Shown piece by piece: positions 1 through 9,348 of a stretch of 64,000 bases of DNA. The stretch's first letter is position 1. The number at the start of each line of letters is the position of its first letter. The notes beneath the pieces are model-generated. The model was not told the origin of the DNA and did no database searches. It saw only the letters and a program-made list of their open reading frames with translations. The position numbers and the translations under genes were made by a program. This DNA is from an uncultured Gilliamella sp. (GTDB taxonomy: Bacteria; Pseudomonadota; Gammaproteobacteria; Enterobacterales; Orbaceae), in the NCBI GenBank assembly GCA_945271295.1, contig CALYPG010000010.1, positions 28,386 through 92,385 on the forward strand, read 5' to 3'.

Positions 1-189
1 AGAATTGTAATGGCTGATATATTCTTGTCCTTGAGTAACAATTTCACCACTATACATCAAGGTCATTAATGGGCCAGCACTCCATTTACGACAGGTATGG
101 CAATGACAAGCGCTTAAATTAGTATTTTGAAATGGCACAATGAACTTAACTTTGCCACACAAGCATGAACCATGATATTGAGTAGACAT
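1..189 (-). CDS. GFA-family protein, C-terminus beyond window
   Basis: The gene runs off the left edge; 63 N-terminal residues are visible. Cysteines at 9, 11, 28, 30 and 33, in the arrangements CLCGKVKF and CHCHTCRKWS, are the zinc-binding pattern of the GFA fold (glutathione-dependent formaldehyde-activating enzyme, Gfa-like). Most members are of unknown substrate, so formaldehyde activation should not be assumed. The start is an ATG preceded by AAGGAAAATATA, a good ribosome site. It lies 78 bases downstream of the MFS gene on the same strand and could be cotranscribed with it. Confidence 0.75.
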   Translation of the reverse strand, partial: MSTQYHGSCLCGKVKFIVPFQNTNLSACHCHTCRKWSAGPLMTLMYSGEIVTQGQEYISHYNS

Positions 190-267
190 TATATTTTCCT
201 TATTTTAGTAAAAAATAATTAAAACAGTGAGATTACATTTTATAAAGAATCCATATTGATGGAAATA

Positions 268-1485
268 TTATTTTGAAATTTGTTGCTGGCAAGTTAAAAC
301 TGAAAAAATGAACAAAGCCAACATAATTAATGACAGGCAACCTAGCATTAACTGATACCCACCTAAATCAAGCATGACTCCAGCAATAATTGGTATTAAT
401 ATCCGGGCAATCACAAATAAGCTTGCTTGTAGACCATAATCTGAAGCTCGCTTACTTTGTCGAGTATAATTAAACATTAAACCAATAAATAGTGTTGAAG
501 CTATACCCATTGACGAAGCAATTAAAAATAGACTTATTATTAAATAATTTATTGATAATGAAAAAATTATCGAAAGCCACAACATAGTTAATGTTATCAT
601 TGCCCAGCCAATGCAAAGTGGTAATATTTTATTTATTGATAAATAATTCATTATTTTATTACCCATTAAACTAAATAATGAACCAACAATACCGCCACCT
701 ACACCAATTATCCATGCCACATGATTAGCAGCCATACCTTGATCAAGTAAAAAAGGTTTTTGATAAATCCAAACTGCAGCAACAGTCGGAAAGCAAGTTA
801 ACAAAAATAAAATCCATCGTAATGAGCCTGGTTGATTAAAAAATGATTGCCAATCACGCATAATTTGACGCATTCTGAGTTGTTCTTGTGGGAGGTGTTT
901 AGTTTCTGTTTCTGGGATGAATTTAATTATTAGTAGGCTTAATAACAGAGTAACAACAATGATCAGAAAAGGCGCTGACCACCCCCAGTGATATTGAACA
1001 GTTAGCATAATACCACCACCAAAAATAGCTCCTAAAAATAGTGAAATAGATCGAATACTGCCCGAATATAATTGTTGATCGTGAGGAATTAATTTTACTA
1101 ATAATGCATTTAACGGAATATCTATCCAAGTGATCAAAAATAGGGTCATGAAAACAAGCACAAATAACCATAGGGGCTGATTAATCCATGAATTTACCGC
1201 TAATATAGCTAGTAATATTATTAATACTATCATCAAAATCAGCAACCAATTACAATAATGCTTACGTCCCAATTGGTAATATTGTATTGGAATGGCTAAC
1301 AGGAATTTAAATGCAGCAGGTAAGGCGGCTAATTGAAATAAGCCAATTTCGGTCCCTGACCAATTATATTGACGCATTAGCAAAGGTAATCCAAGTAACA
1401 AATACGTGTTAGGTACAGTTAAAGCAAAGCTGATCAAACCAAATAACCATTGTTGTTGTGTAACTGAAGTCATTTTAAGACGCAT
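268..1485 (-). CDS. MFS transporter of the metallophore-type locus
   Basis: A 405-residue, very hydrophobic protein with about twelve predicted membrane spans, typical of the major facilitator superfamily. I chose the ATG at 1485 because AGAAAGG lies six bases upstream and the start sits two bases past the end of the methyltransferase stop; a longer start at 1524 would overlap the upstream gene by 38 bases. It is the last gene of a receptor-methyltransferase-MFS operon. In comparable Fur-linked loci (for example YbtX of the yersiniabactin island) such proteins move siderophores or breakdown products across the inner membrane. Direction and substrate cannot be read from sequence. Confidence 0.8.
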   Translation of the reverse strand: MRLKMTSVTQQQWLFGLISFALTVPNTYLLLGLPLLMRQYNWSGTEIGLFQLAALPAAFKFLLAIPIQYYQLGRKHYCNWLLILMIVLIILLAILAVNSWINQPLWLFVLVFMTLFLITWIDIPLNALLVKLIPHDQQLYSGSIRSISLFLGAIFGGGIMLTVQYHWGWSAPFLIIVVTLLLSLLIIKFIPETETKHLPQEQLRMRQIMRDWQSFFNQPGSLRWILFLLTCFPTVAAVWIYQKPFLLDQGMAANHVAWIIGVGGGIVGSLFSLMGNKIMNYLSINKILPLCIGWAMITLTMLWLSIIFSLSINYLIISLFLIASSMGIASTLFIGLMFNYTRQSKRASDYGLQASLFVIARILIPIIAGVMLDLGGYQLMLGCLSLIMLALFIFSVLTCQQQISK

Positions 1486-1486
1486 A

Positions 1487-2503
1487 TTAAGCCTTTCTCG
1501 CGATAACAAGTGATACCGGTGCAACAGGAAAAGTAATATTATGCTGTTGCTCTATCTGCACAAATCCTATTTCCGCAAATAATTGAGCTAATTTACCAGC
1601 AGCTAATAAAGGGCGCCCTTGTATTTGCATCGAAAGGTAATAAGGTAAAACTCGTTTGGCTACGTTACGATCTGTTGTGATTTCTGCATGAGCACTAATC
1701 AGCACCCCACCAGAATTTAAAGCATTATAAATTTTTACTAAAACCTCACTCGTATTAGGTAAAAAATGTAGAACAGATGAACACCAAATGAGATCATAAC
1801 CACCACCAATTGGGTCAGTAACAATGTTGCCACTCATTACCGATAAACGCTTGGTTAATCCAGCCTGAATTATATTTTGTTGAGCAACATCTGTGGTATT
1901 AGGAAAATCAAAAATGACGCCACTTAGCGCAGGCATTGCTTTAATCAATTCGATAGCAATAAACCCCGGACCACCACCAAGATCGAGGAGTTTTTGGCAT
2001 TTAGCTGCGTCGGGCAAAGATTTAATAATGCCTAACGCTGTATGTTTAGTAATGGCTTGTTGCTCTTGAGCAATCTGCTTGTTGGCGGCTTTTGCCCAGT
2101 TTTGTTCAATGACGTTTTGTTCCGTTAAGGTCGGTGAAAAATCAGCCTGAATTTGAGCTAGTAATTGCTGTCCTCGGTGAGTTAACGTTTTGCGACGAAA
2201 AAGCCATGCATCACCTATGTAATCTACAGATTGGCTACAAAAATAACGTTGTGCTATAGGACTATTTTGATAGTTTGTATTAGCTTCTTGTTGACGATCT
2301 AATAGTCCCATAGACCATAATATGTCTAAGTAATAACCGACATTTTTAACATTTAAGTGTAATTGTTTGGCCAAGTCAGCTGAACAGTATGGTGAACTAA
2401 GAAAATCAAACCAATGTTGTTCAATGGCAATGGTTAATACATCGGCGTTAATATTTGCTAAAGCAAGATCCCAATAAGGTTGTAAAACATGTTTAGAATT
2501 CAT
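1487..2503 (-). CDS. Class I SAM-dependent methyltransferase
   Basis: 338 residues. An N-terminal winged-helix or dimerisation region (about 10-100) is followed by a Rossmann methyltransferase domain with motif I LLDLGGGPGF at residues 172-181, which binds S-adenosylmethionine. This layout matches O-methyltransferase family 2 (COMT or hydroxyneurosporene type). Its start overlaps the end of the upstream receptor gene by 11 bases and its stop abuts the MFS start, so the three are translationally coupled. A methyltransferase inside a receptor-transporter operon suggests modification of the transported chelate, or of a small molecule made from it; that is inference. No biosynthetic NRPS or NIS gene is visible beside it. 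Confidence 0.8.
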   Translation of the reverse strand: MNSKHVLQPYWDLALANINADVLTIAIEQHWFDFLSSPYCSADLAKQLHLNVKNVGYYLDILWSMGLLDRQQEANTNYQNSPIAQRYFCSQSVDYIGDAWLFRRKTLTHRGQQLLAQIQADFSPTLTEQNVIEQNWAKAANKQIAQEQQAITKHTALGIIKSLPDAAKCQKLLDLGGGPGFIAIELIKAMPALSGVIFDFPNTTDVAQQNIIQAGLTKRLSVMSGNIVTDPIGGGYDLIWCSSVLHFLPNTSEVLVKIYNALNSGGVLISAHAEITTDRNVAKRVLPYYLSMQIQGRPLLAAGKLAQLFAEIGFVQIEQQHNITFPVAPVSLVIARKA

Positions 2504-4472
2504 ATGTTACCCTCATACCGATTTCTCGTGGTGGACTATAAACTGTGACAGTACCATTCATAAAACCAACCGCATTGTATTCTTTATCAAATAAATTATC
2601 GGCGTAAGTTGTAACAGTTAATTGATTATTAACACAATAGCCTAAAGAAAGATTAACGAGTTGATAAGCACTTCGTTTATAACGATTAGCGGAATCTAAA
2701 TAGCTTTTGCCTACGCCTTCTAAGGAAACATCCCCAAACCAGTGGTCGGCATCATAACGTAGCCCTAAATGCCAAGTAAGATTGGGGGAATATGGATTTT
2801 CATTGTCGTCATAATTGTTTTTTCCATCTCGATAGCGATTAAATTTAGTTTGGTTAATACCAAGCGAAGAGTCTACTATCCAGTTTGCATTGATCCAGTA
2901 ATTGAGCGTGCCTTCAATACCTTTAGAATTCGCAGATGCGGCATTGGTAATACGTACTACTCCCGGAGTAATATACTGCTGTACCTGCATATCATTGATT
3001 TTCATGTAATAAGCAGCCAGCGAATAACCTAAATGCCAATCGTCAATAAACCCTTTAATACCCGTTTCATAAGCGTGAACCTTTTCTGGTAAATAAGCAG
3101 GATAATTCTCTTGTGGCGAAAATACATTAAAACCTCCGGTACGAAATCCTTGAGAGTAAGATAGATAAATTTGCGTATCGGTATTTAATTGATACTGTAA
3201 TGCTGCTTTAGGCGAAAACTCATGCCAAGTTTGGGATTCATTACTCGCATCTTTAGGGGAGATTTTGATATTATCTTTTTCAGCTCGACCACCTAATGTA
3301 AGTGTCCAGTATTGATTTAGTGGTTGCATCCATTGACCAAATACTGACATAGAATAACCTTCTTGATCAGGTTTAACCGTTTGTTTGAGTAATGGTGTCT
3401 TACGTGTAAAAGATAAATGATGGTTATCTTTATCAAAATAGAGACCGGCTAACCATTGGCTATCATCTAGTTTTCCTGATAAACGAAATTCTTGAGACGT
3501 AGTATTGAGAAGATAATCGCGCTGAGTATAAAAACGTTCAATAGGTAAAAAATCGGTATCTTGTTTCAATTTATCTTGATAACGATTATGGGCAGTTATG
3601 GAACGAAGTGTTATGCCCGAATCAAATTGATGTGAAATATCAAGCGAAACCGACTCGCCTTGTGAATGGTTCCAACTAGGGGTTCCAGAATAAACAGCCC
3701 TTTTGGGGCCACTAACGCGGCCCCATAACGCCGCGCCGTCACGATAAGTTAAATGACTATAACGTAAAATGATATCGTCTGCGGTTGTAGGAGTCCAACG
3801 TAAGGATGTTTGACCATAATAGTTTTTGCGATCATCAGCTTTATCACCAGTATAGCGATTGTTAATAAATCCATCTTGTTGGTAAAATTGCCCTTGAACA
3901 CTCGCATATAGCGTATCGTCAATTAACGGGGAACTAGTATCTAAACGAGTTAAATATTTATTGCGCTGACCCACCTCTAAATCAAGGCGAGCATAAGGTG
4001 AATTATCGGGCAAGCGCGTATAAATATTAACGACTCCTGCCTCGGCATTTTTACCATATATTGCTGATTGTGGGCCTCGTAACACTTCTACGCGGTCAAC
4101 ACCAATAAGATTATGTTCAAACCCTTGATTAACTAAAGTGGGAACTCCATCAACGGTCATTAGGACGGATGATGAAAATGCGGTTGCATAAGAGGTTAAC
4201 CCACGCATAACAGGTGGATTAAAACCTGATTGACCAGTACTTTGAAAACTAAAATTTGGGGTTTGTCGCGCTAGCTTAGTTAAGTCTTCAATTCGTCGTT
4301 GCTGTAACTCTTCCGAAGTTAATACCGACAGACCGATAGGAATGTCTTGAGGGGATTGCTCTGTTTTATCGGCTGTAACCACAAGGGTTTGCATCTCGCC
4401 ATAACTAAAAGAGATAAAACATATGCAACAACTAAAACTAATCGTTTTGTAAATGGATTTAATATTTATCAT
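2493..4472 (-). CDS. TonB-dependent outer membrane receptor, FyuA-like
   Basis: 659 residues. A signal peptide of about 25 residues is followed by the TonB box QTLVVTA (28-34), a plug domain (about 40-150, with VEVLRGPQSAIYGKNAEAG near its end) and a 22-strand barrel ending in the usual aromatic residue (VTYEF). Overall it resembles the pesticin/yersiniabactin receptor FyuA, including YGKNAEAGVVNIYT in the plug and YADNLFDKEYNAVGFMNG near the C-terminus. It probably imports a ferric or other metal chelate using the TonB-ExbBD system. It is first in its operon, transcribed divergently from the AraC gene, with a Fur-like box between them. Ligand unknown. Confidence 0.88.
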   Translation of the reverse strand: MINIKSIYKTISFSCCICFISFSYGEMQTLVVTADKTEQSPQDIPIGLSVLTSEELQQRRIEDLTKLARQTPNFSFQSTGQSGFNPPVMRGLTSYATAFSSSVLMTVDGVPTLVNQGFEHNLIGVDRVEVLRGPQSAIYGKNAEAGVVNIYTRLPDNSPYARLDLEVGQRNKYLTRLDTSSPLIDDTLYASVQGQFYQQDGFINNRYTGDKADDRKNYYGQTSLRWTPTTADDIILRYSHLTYRDGAALWGRVSGPKRAVYSGTPSWNHSQGESVSLDISHQFDSGITLRSITAHNRYQDKLKQDTDFLPIERFYTQRDYLLNTTSQEFRLSGKLDDSQWLAGLYFDKDNHHLSFTRKTPLLKQTVKPDQEGYSMSVFGQWMQPLNQYWTLTLGGRAEKDNIKISPKDASNESQTWHEFSPKAALQYQLNTDTQIYLSYSQGFRTGGFNVFSPQENYPAYLPEKVHAYETGIKGFIDDWHLGYSLAAYYMKINDMQVQQYITPGVVRITNAASANSKGIEGTLNYWINANWIVDSSLGINQTKFNRYRDGKNNYDDNENPYSPNLTWHLGLRYDADHWFGDVSLEGVGKSYLDSANRYKRSAYQLVNLSLGYCVNNQLTVTTYADNLFDKEYNAVGFMNGTVTVYSPPREIGMRVTYEF

Positions 4473-4563
4473 CGTAACAATTCCTACCTCCAGAAATAAT
4501 GCTAATTACACATTAAGTAACCAATAAAAATTCATCGCTGTTAAAATACTTTTAATTATATTT

Positions 4564-4582
4564 GTAAATAATTATCATTATT
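4564..4582. promoter_or_regulatory. Putative Fur box between receptor and AraC genes
   Basis: GTAAATAATTATCATTATT matches the 19-base Fur consensus GATAATGATAATCATTATC at 14 positions by my count. It lies about 90 bases from each of the divergent start codons. The location before a TonB receptor makes iron repression likely, but the region is AT-rich, so a partial match is weaker evidence than usual. Confidence 0.55.
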
Positions 4583-4660
4583 GTTTAAAGATGTATGAAA
4601 AAAGCAGTAATATGTCTGAATTTATTAGAATGGGTAATAGCCAATAACGAGTAAAACGTC

Positions 4661-5560
4661 ATGACAATGATAAATATCGCTAACAATGTCACGCATAATC
4701 TAAATAATGCAATAAACCCTTATCAGATTAAGCAATTTACTATTGAACCCGAGTTCAACCTTATTTACCTGAACTATCAACCTACAGATGATCAGATTGT
4801 GCGATCACATCATCCTTACAAAAAGTCGATGTTAGCCATTACAATAGGACTAAAAGGACAATCTTATTTTCGTACCGATAAGCATCCGGAAGTGTGTTTT
4901 AAGGCCAAACAGACAACAGTAACCACTTTTTCATCTATTCGAGGTGAGCGTTGCTATAAAAAAAATAATGTGACTGAGCAGCTACGGTTAATTGTTGGTG
5001 AATCAGTTCTACAGCGTTATCTTGGGGAACAAAGAACAGCCCAGTTATTTGGTGGTAGTTATTTAAAAAATCTTGCTTATCAAGCAACATCAGAGATGAA
5101 TTTGTATCAAGCTAATGCCTTAGTTTATCAACTTTATCAAGCGCAAACAGATCCATTAAAATTGCATATGCATAGTTTGCACTTATTGGCTGATCATCTT
5201 GATTGGCTTTTACCTAAAACGGCTACTTTAAATGATAAATTGACTTCCCATGAGGTAAACAAACTTGAACAAGTACGGACAATTTTATTAACACAATATC
5301 AGCAACCGCTGACCGAAAACTATTTATGTCTAAAAGTAGGTTTAAATAGGACCAAACTAAAAAGTGGGTTTTCCAAGCTTTACAACATCACGCCATCGCA
5401 AATGTTATTAGCTATTCGTATGTATAAGGCACATCTATTATTAGAATCAGGTATGCAAGTCACTAAAACGGCATGGTTAGTGGGTTATCCTTATGCCAAT
5501 AATTTTAGTGTAGCTTTTACACGCTATTTTGGCTATCCACCTAAATCAGTATTTAGGTAA
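4661..5560 (+). CDS. AraC-family regulator of the receptor operon
   Basis: 299 residues. The C-terminal 100 residues carry a double helix-turn-helix of the AraC/XylS type, with the diagnostic end GYPYANNFSVAFTRYFGYPPKSVFR-like stretch at the C-terminus (about 275-299). The N-terminal part is a putative ligand-sensing domain, as in PchR and YbtA, which bind the ferric siderophore and activate the cognate receptor operon. Transcribed divergently from the receptor, so it probably activates that operon and represses itself. A second ATG two codons downstream is an alternative start; neither has a strong ribosome site. Confidence 0.85.
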   Translation: MTMINIANNVTHNLNNAINPYQIKQFTIEPEFNLIYLNYQPTDDQIVRSHHPYKKSMLAITIGLKGQSYFRTDKHPEVCFKAKQTTVTTFSSIRGERCYKKNNVTEQLRLIVGESVLQRYLGEQRTAQLFGGSYLKNLAYQATSEMNLYQANALVYQLYQAQTDPLKLHMHSLHLLADHLDWLLPKTATLNDKLTSHEVNKLEQVRTILLTQYQQPLTENYLCLKVGLNRTKLKSGFSKLYNITPSQMLLAIRMYKAHLLLESGMQVTKTAWLVGYPYANNFSVAFTRYFGYPPKSVFR

Positions 5561-5657
5561 ATATAATAACAGTAATCGCTATAAGATATATTTTTGATAT
5601 ATTTTAAAAAATATTTCAATTTTATTTAAAACCGGTATTGCTTTATTATTTAATTAC

Positions 5658-5663
5658 TATAAT
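5658..5663 (+). promoter_or_regulatory. Probable -10 box of the initiator tRNA gene
   Basis: TATAAT followed by a GC-rich stretch (GCGACC) before the tRNA, as in stable-RNA promoters. No good -35 hexamer stands at 16-18 bases, so only the -10 is called. Confidence 0.4.
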
Positions 5664-5679
5664 ATAGCGACCTCTTTGA

Positions 5680-5756
<77 letters not shown>

Positions 5757-5798
5757 ATTCAAACCGAATATTTATCCTATCTTAATTTGCCAAATCAT

Positions 5799-6674
5799 TT
5801 ATTGTACTTTGGGTATTTCCAATAATGTCGATACTGCCTCATTAATGCGTCTGGCAATATAGCTGTTATTCATTGTGTATAAATGAATACCATCCACATT
5901 TTGAGATATTAAATCAACAATCTGATCAATCGCATAGGCGATGCCAGCATCACGAAAAGCATCTGGATGGTGTTGGTATTTTTCCATTATTTGTTTGAAT
6001 TTTTTAGGTAAATTCACACCACACATTGAAACCATACGCTCTATTTGATTTTTATTGGTAACTGGCATAATTCCCGCTTCAATCGGTACATTAATACCCA
6101 TGTCATGAGCTTTGTCTAAAAAAGCAAAAAAGTAGTCATTATCAAAAAATAGTTGCGAAATTAATTGATCAGTTCCGGCATTGACTTTTTCTTTCAAATG
6201 AATCAAATCTTGCTTGAGTGTTGGCGCTTCAAGATGGCCTTCCGGATAACAAGCACCAATAATGTTAAAATCACCATTTTCTTTAATAAAAGACACCAGC
6301 TCACTGGCAAAACGAAAATCATTTTTTGGTTTCACGTTTGGATTTATATCACCACGTAAAGCAAGTACATTATCAATACCTGCGCATTTAAGATCGTGAA
6401 GAATCTTCTTCATCTCAATTTTATCAAAATTGATACCCGGTAAATGGGCCACACTTTCGATACCATAGGTATGCTTAACGGCGTGAGCAATATCGATAGT
6501 AGTTTGACCATTTAAGCTACCACCTGCACCATAGGTTACACTAATAAAATCAGGTTTAAAGTAACCAAGTTCACGTAAGGTGCTATATATGGTTTCTAAC
6601 GGTGATGTCTTTTTAGGAGGAAAAACCTCAAAAGAAAATACCGTTTTTTTATTAAATAATTGACTAGTTTTCAT
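5799..6674 (-). CDS. metF: 5,10-methylenetetrahydrofolate reductase MetF
   Basis: About 291 residues from the ATG at 6674; a start three codons earlier (6683) is also possible. It is a TIM-barrel flavoprotein reducing methylene-THF to methyl-THF, the methyl donor for MetE. Family signatures include FSFEVFPPK near the N-terminus, SVTYGAGG, ALRGD and QLFFDNDYFF. The sequence reads closer to Firmicute-type MetF (YGAGGSLNG, ACYPEGH) than to the E. coli enzyme, which suggests transfer. It lies downstream of metE on the same strand across a 101-base spacer containing a strong GC hairpin. Neither in-frame start has a convincing ribosome site; the best one (AAGGAAA) precedes an out-of-frame ATG at 6699. 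Confidence 0.9.
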   Translation of the reverse strand: MKTSQLFNKKTVFSFEVFPPKKTSPLETIYSTLRELGYFKPDFISVTYGAGGSLNGQTTIDIAHAVKHTYGIESVAHLPGINFDKIEMKKILHDLKCAGIDNVLALRGDINPNVKPKNDFRFASELVSFIKENGDFNIIGACYPEGHLEAPTLKQDLIHLKEKVNAGTDQLISQLFFDNDYFFAFLDKAHDMGINVPIEAGIMPVTNKNQIERMVSMCGVNLPKKFKQIMEKYQHHPDAFRDAGIAYAIDQIVDLISQNVDGIHLYTMNNSYIARRINEAVSTLLEIPKVQ

Positions 6675-6716
6675 CTCTATCATCCATTAGTTTTGTCATG
6701 ATTTTCCTTATTGACG

Positions 6717-6744
6717 TTTCCGCCGCCTATTTAGGCGGCGGAAA
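6717..6744 (-). other. GC-rich hairpin between metE and metF
   Basis: TTTCCGCCGCCTA and TAGGCGGCGGAAA form a near-perfect stem of 11 to 13 pairs, very GC-rich in an AT-rich region. No U-tract follows on either strand, so it is not a textbook terminator. It may reduce metF expression relative to metE or protect the metE transcript from 3' decay. Confidence 0.6.
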
Positions 6745-6784
6745 TAAGGTAAAACAAAATTAATTTACTTTATAAAAAACGGCA

Positions 6785-9058
6785 TTAATTAAGTGTTTTT
6801 CTCACTTCTAAGGTTGCTTGTACCAAGTGTTGTAAGCTTTCGACCACCTCTTTCTCACCACGGGTTTTTAAACCACAATCTGGATTAATCCATAATTTTT
6901 GTTTTTCAATTTTGGCAAGTAATTCCTCAATTGTTGTTTTAATTTCAGCAACTGGTGGTACGCGTGGTGAGTGAATATCGTAAACACCCGGACCAACTTC
7001 AGTTTTAAAATTATTAGCTTTAAGTACATCGATTAATTGCAAGTTAGAACGTGATGCTTCAAACGAGATAACATCAGCATCCATTGCATCAATATCTTTA
7101 ATAATGTCAGCAAATTCGCTATAACACATATGGGTGTGGATTTGGGTATCAGCTTGCACTTTACTGTGCACTAATCTAAATGCCGGAATTGCCCAATCGA
7201 GGTATTCACTATTCCAATCAGCTTTACGCAGTGGTAATTTTTCTTTGAGTGCCGCTTCATCAATTTGGATGATCTTAATGCCAGCAGCTTCCAGATCTAA
7301 TACTTCGTCACCAATGGCTAATGCAATTTGGAATACTGATTCTTTTTGTGAAATATCTTCACGTGGGAACGACCAGTTAAGAATCGTTACCGGCCCTGTT
7401 AACATACCTTTAACTGGTTTATCAGTTAGGCTTTGCGCATATTGTGAATAGGCAACAGTAATCGGTTTTGAGCGTGAAATATCACCCCAAACAATAGGTG
7501 GCTTAACGCAACGAGTACCATAAGATTGTACCCATGCTTTTTCCGTGAACACAAAACCATTTAGGCTTTCACCAAAATATTCCACCATATCATTACGTTC
7601 AAATTCGCCATGAACCAAGACATCAATACCGATTTGTTCTTGCAATTTAATACACTGGGCAATTTTCTGTTTGTTAAATTCAGTGTATTCATTCAAGCAA
7701 ATTTCACCTTTTTTGAATTTAGCACGATTTAAACGAACATCCGGTGTTTGTGGGAATGAACCGATAGTAGTAGTTGGTAATAATGGTAAATTAAACGCTT
7801 GTTTTTGCGTCGCTTCACGTACAGAAAACTCTGGTAGGCGGGTAAAATCAGACGCTTTTAAAGCCGCGACTTTTTGACGAACGCTTTGATTGGCACCTTC
7901 ACGTTCACGGGTAAATAGCGTTTGATTTGCTTTATAAGCTGCATTGTTATCTGGATTGGAGTCATTAAATAACTGACCAAGTTCAGCCAGTTCTTGCAGT
8001 TTTTCTTGCGCAAAGGCAAAGTATGCACGTTGCTGAATAGTTAGTTTGGTCTCATTTTGTAAAGTGTATGGTACATGTAATAATGAACAAGACGTATTAA
8101 TAACAATTTTTTCAGCGTTTTGCTTAATTTGATTTAATAACGCTAAAGTTTTTTGGTAATTGTTTTTCCAAATATTTTTGCCATTTACTACACCAGCAAA
8201 TAACACTTTATTCGCGGGGAAACCATTATTTTTAAGTAAATTTAATGACTGTTTACCTTCAACAAAGTCAAGCCCAACACCATCAAATGGCAATGCTACT
8301 AACTCTTTGTAGCAGTCGCGCACATCACCAAAATAGGTTTGTAACACCACTTTAGTACTACCTTTAACAGCTAAAATAGCTTGATACAGTTCAGTAAATA
8401 GCGCGATATCATCTTTATTGAGATCAGTGACTAAAATTGGTTCATCAATCTGAATCCACTCAGCACCAAGCGCGGTAAATTTTTGAATAATATCTTGGTA
8501 GGACTTAATAATATCCGCTTTAAAATCAGTAAGCTGTTTGTTACCTAAATATTGGGCTAATTTGAAAAAGGTTAAAGCACCGATAACTACCGGTTTGGTT
8601 TGTATACCCAATGCTTTTGCTTCTTGATATTCATCAAAGGGTTTAGTGCCAGCAAGCTTAATTTGCACAGAATCTTCAATTTCAGGCACTAAATAGTGAT
8701 AATTGGTATTGAACCATTTTTTCATCGCTAGTGCCCGCACATCGCCTTTATCACCTTGATAACCACGCGCCATAGCAAAATAACGATCAAGCTCTGGTAA
8801 ACCTAAATCTTGATAACGTTTAGGAATAACATTGAGTAAACAAGCAGTATCTAATACTGCATCATAAAATGAAAAGTCATTAGATGAAATAAATGCGATT
8901 TTTTGTGCAGCTTGTTGTTGTAAATGCTCGACACGCAAAGCCTTAGCTTCGGCTAATAATTCAGCTTGGGTTTTATTGCCTTTAAAATAAGCTTCGGTAG
9001 CAAATTTAAGTTCACGCAGTTTACCAACTCGCGGATATCCAATAACAGCAGTATTCAT
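6785..9058 (-). CDS. metE: Cobalamin-independent methionine synthase MetE
   Basis: 757 residues, full length for the two-barrel MetE family. It transfers the methyl group of methyl-THF-polyglutamate to homocysteine using a zinc thiolate. Zinc ligands lie in HTHMCYSEF and in [10 protein letters not shown]; the homocysteine and folate segments [13 protein letters not shown] and [17 protein letters not shown] are intact. The N-terminal half ([30 protein letters not shown]) resembles Clostridium or Fusobacterium MetE more than the enterobacterial protein. It is the first gene of a metE-metF unit. Start ATG is preceded by AAGGAAATGAAAA. No MetJ boxes or SAM riboswitch were seen upstream. Confidence 0.96.
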   Translation of the reverse strand: MNTAVIGYPRVGKLRELKFATEAYFKGNKTQAELLAEAKALRVEHLQQQAAQKIAFISSNDFSFYDAVLDTACLLNVIPKRYQDLGLPELDRYFAMARGYQGDKGDVRALAMKKWFNTNYHYLVPEIEDSVQIKLAGTKPFDEYQEAKALGIQTKPVVIGALTFFKLAQYLGNKQLTDFKADIIKSYQDIIQKFTALGAEWIQIDEPILVTDLNKDDIALFTELYQAILAVKGSTKVVLQTYFGDVRDCYKELVALPFDGVGLDFVEGKQSLNLLKNNGFPANKVLFAGVVNGKNIWKNNYQKTLALLNQIKQNAEKIVINTSCSLLHVPYTLQNETKLTIQQRAYFAFAQEKLQELAELGQLFNDSNPDNNAAYKANQTLFTREREGANQSVRQKVAALKASDFTRLPEFSVREATQKQAFNLPLLPTTTIGSFPQTPDVRLNRAKFKKGEICLNEYTEFNKQKIAQCIKLQEQIGIDVLVHGEFERNDMVEYFGESLNGFVFTEKAWVQSYGTRCVKPPIVWGDISRSKPITVAYSQYAQSLTDKPVKGMLTGPVTILNWSFPREDISQKESVFQIALAIGDEVLDLEAAGIKIIQIDEAALKEKLPLRKADWNSEYLDWAIPAFRLVHSKVQADTQIHTHMCYSEFADIIKDIDAMDADVISFEASRSNLQLIDVLKANNFKTEVGPGVYDIHSPRVPPVAEIKTTIEELLAKIEKQKLWINPDCGLKTRGEKEVVESLQHLVQATLEVRKTLN

Positions 9059-9070
9059 TTTTCATTTCCT

Positions 9071-9096
9071 TTTATCACTTTTCTTTAGTGATAAAG
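9071..9096 (-). promoter_or_regulatory. Inverted repeat in metE leader
   Basis: TTTATCAC and GTGATAAA form a perfect 8-base inverted repeat separated by ten bases, ending directly against the metE ribosome site. It could be an operator or a 5' hairpin controlling ribosome access. It does not match the MetJ consensus AGACGTCT. Confidence 0.4.
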
Positions 9097-9287
9097 AAGA
9101 TAACAAAAAAAAATGCTATTGAATAATTCTAGTTTTTTATGGATTGTTATAGTTTATATCTATATCAAATGAGTATAACTTTCTTTATTAAAAAGCTAAC
9201 TATATAAAAATATATCTTAACTAATTAATATTATTTATTTTTTATTTATTAACGCGTGAATAGTATAAATAGTTTAATTATTTTATT

Positions 9288-9306
9288 GATAATAATTCTC
9301 ATTATC
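9288..9306. promoter_or_regulatory. Fur-like box upstream of the NRAMP transporter
   Basis: GATAATAATTCTCATTATC matches the 19-base Fur consensus at 16 positions by my count, with both outer hexamers perfect. It lies about 45 bases before the chosen mntH start. E. coli mntH is repressed by both Fur and MntR, so iron or manganese control is plausible. Confidence 0.7.
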
Positions 9307-9348
9307 ATTAAAATAATGGTAATTACATTTCACAAAGAGATTTTAGTT

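Noticed and set aside
923..1171. Open frame inside the MFS gene on the same strand, other frame
   Set aside because: Shadow frame; no ribosome site, no family resemblance.
7134..7877. Plus-strand open frames opposite metE
   Set aside because: Antisense shadows of a strongly conserved gene.
9059..9287. SAM riboswitch or MetJ operator upstream of metE
   Set aside because: No S-box core and no AGACGTCT repeats; only a short inverted repeat.
9256..9348. Longer mntH reading from GTG 9256
   Set aside because: Would add a low-complexity isoleucine-rich tail and cover the Fur-like box; ATG 9349 fits the family start.
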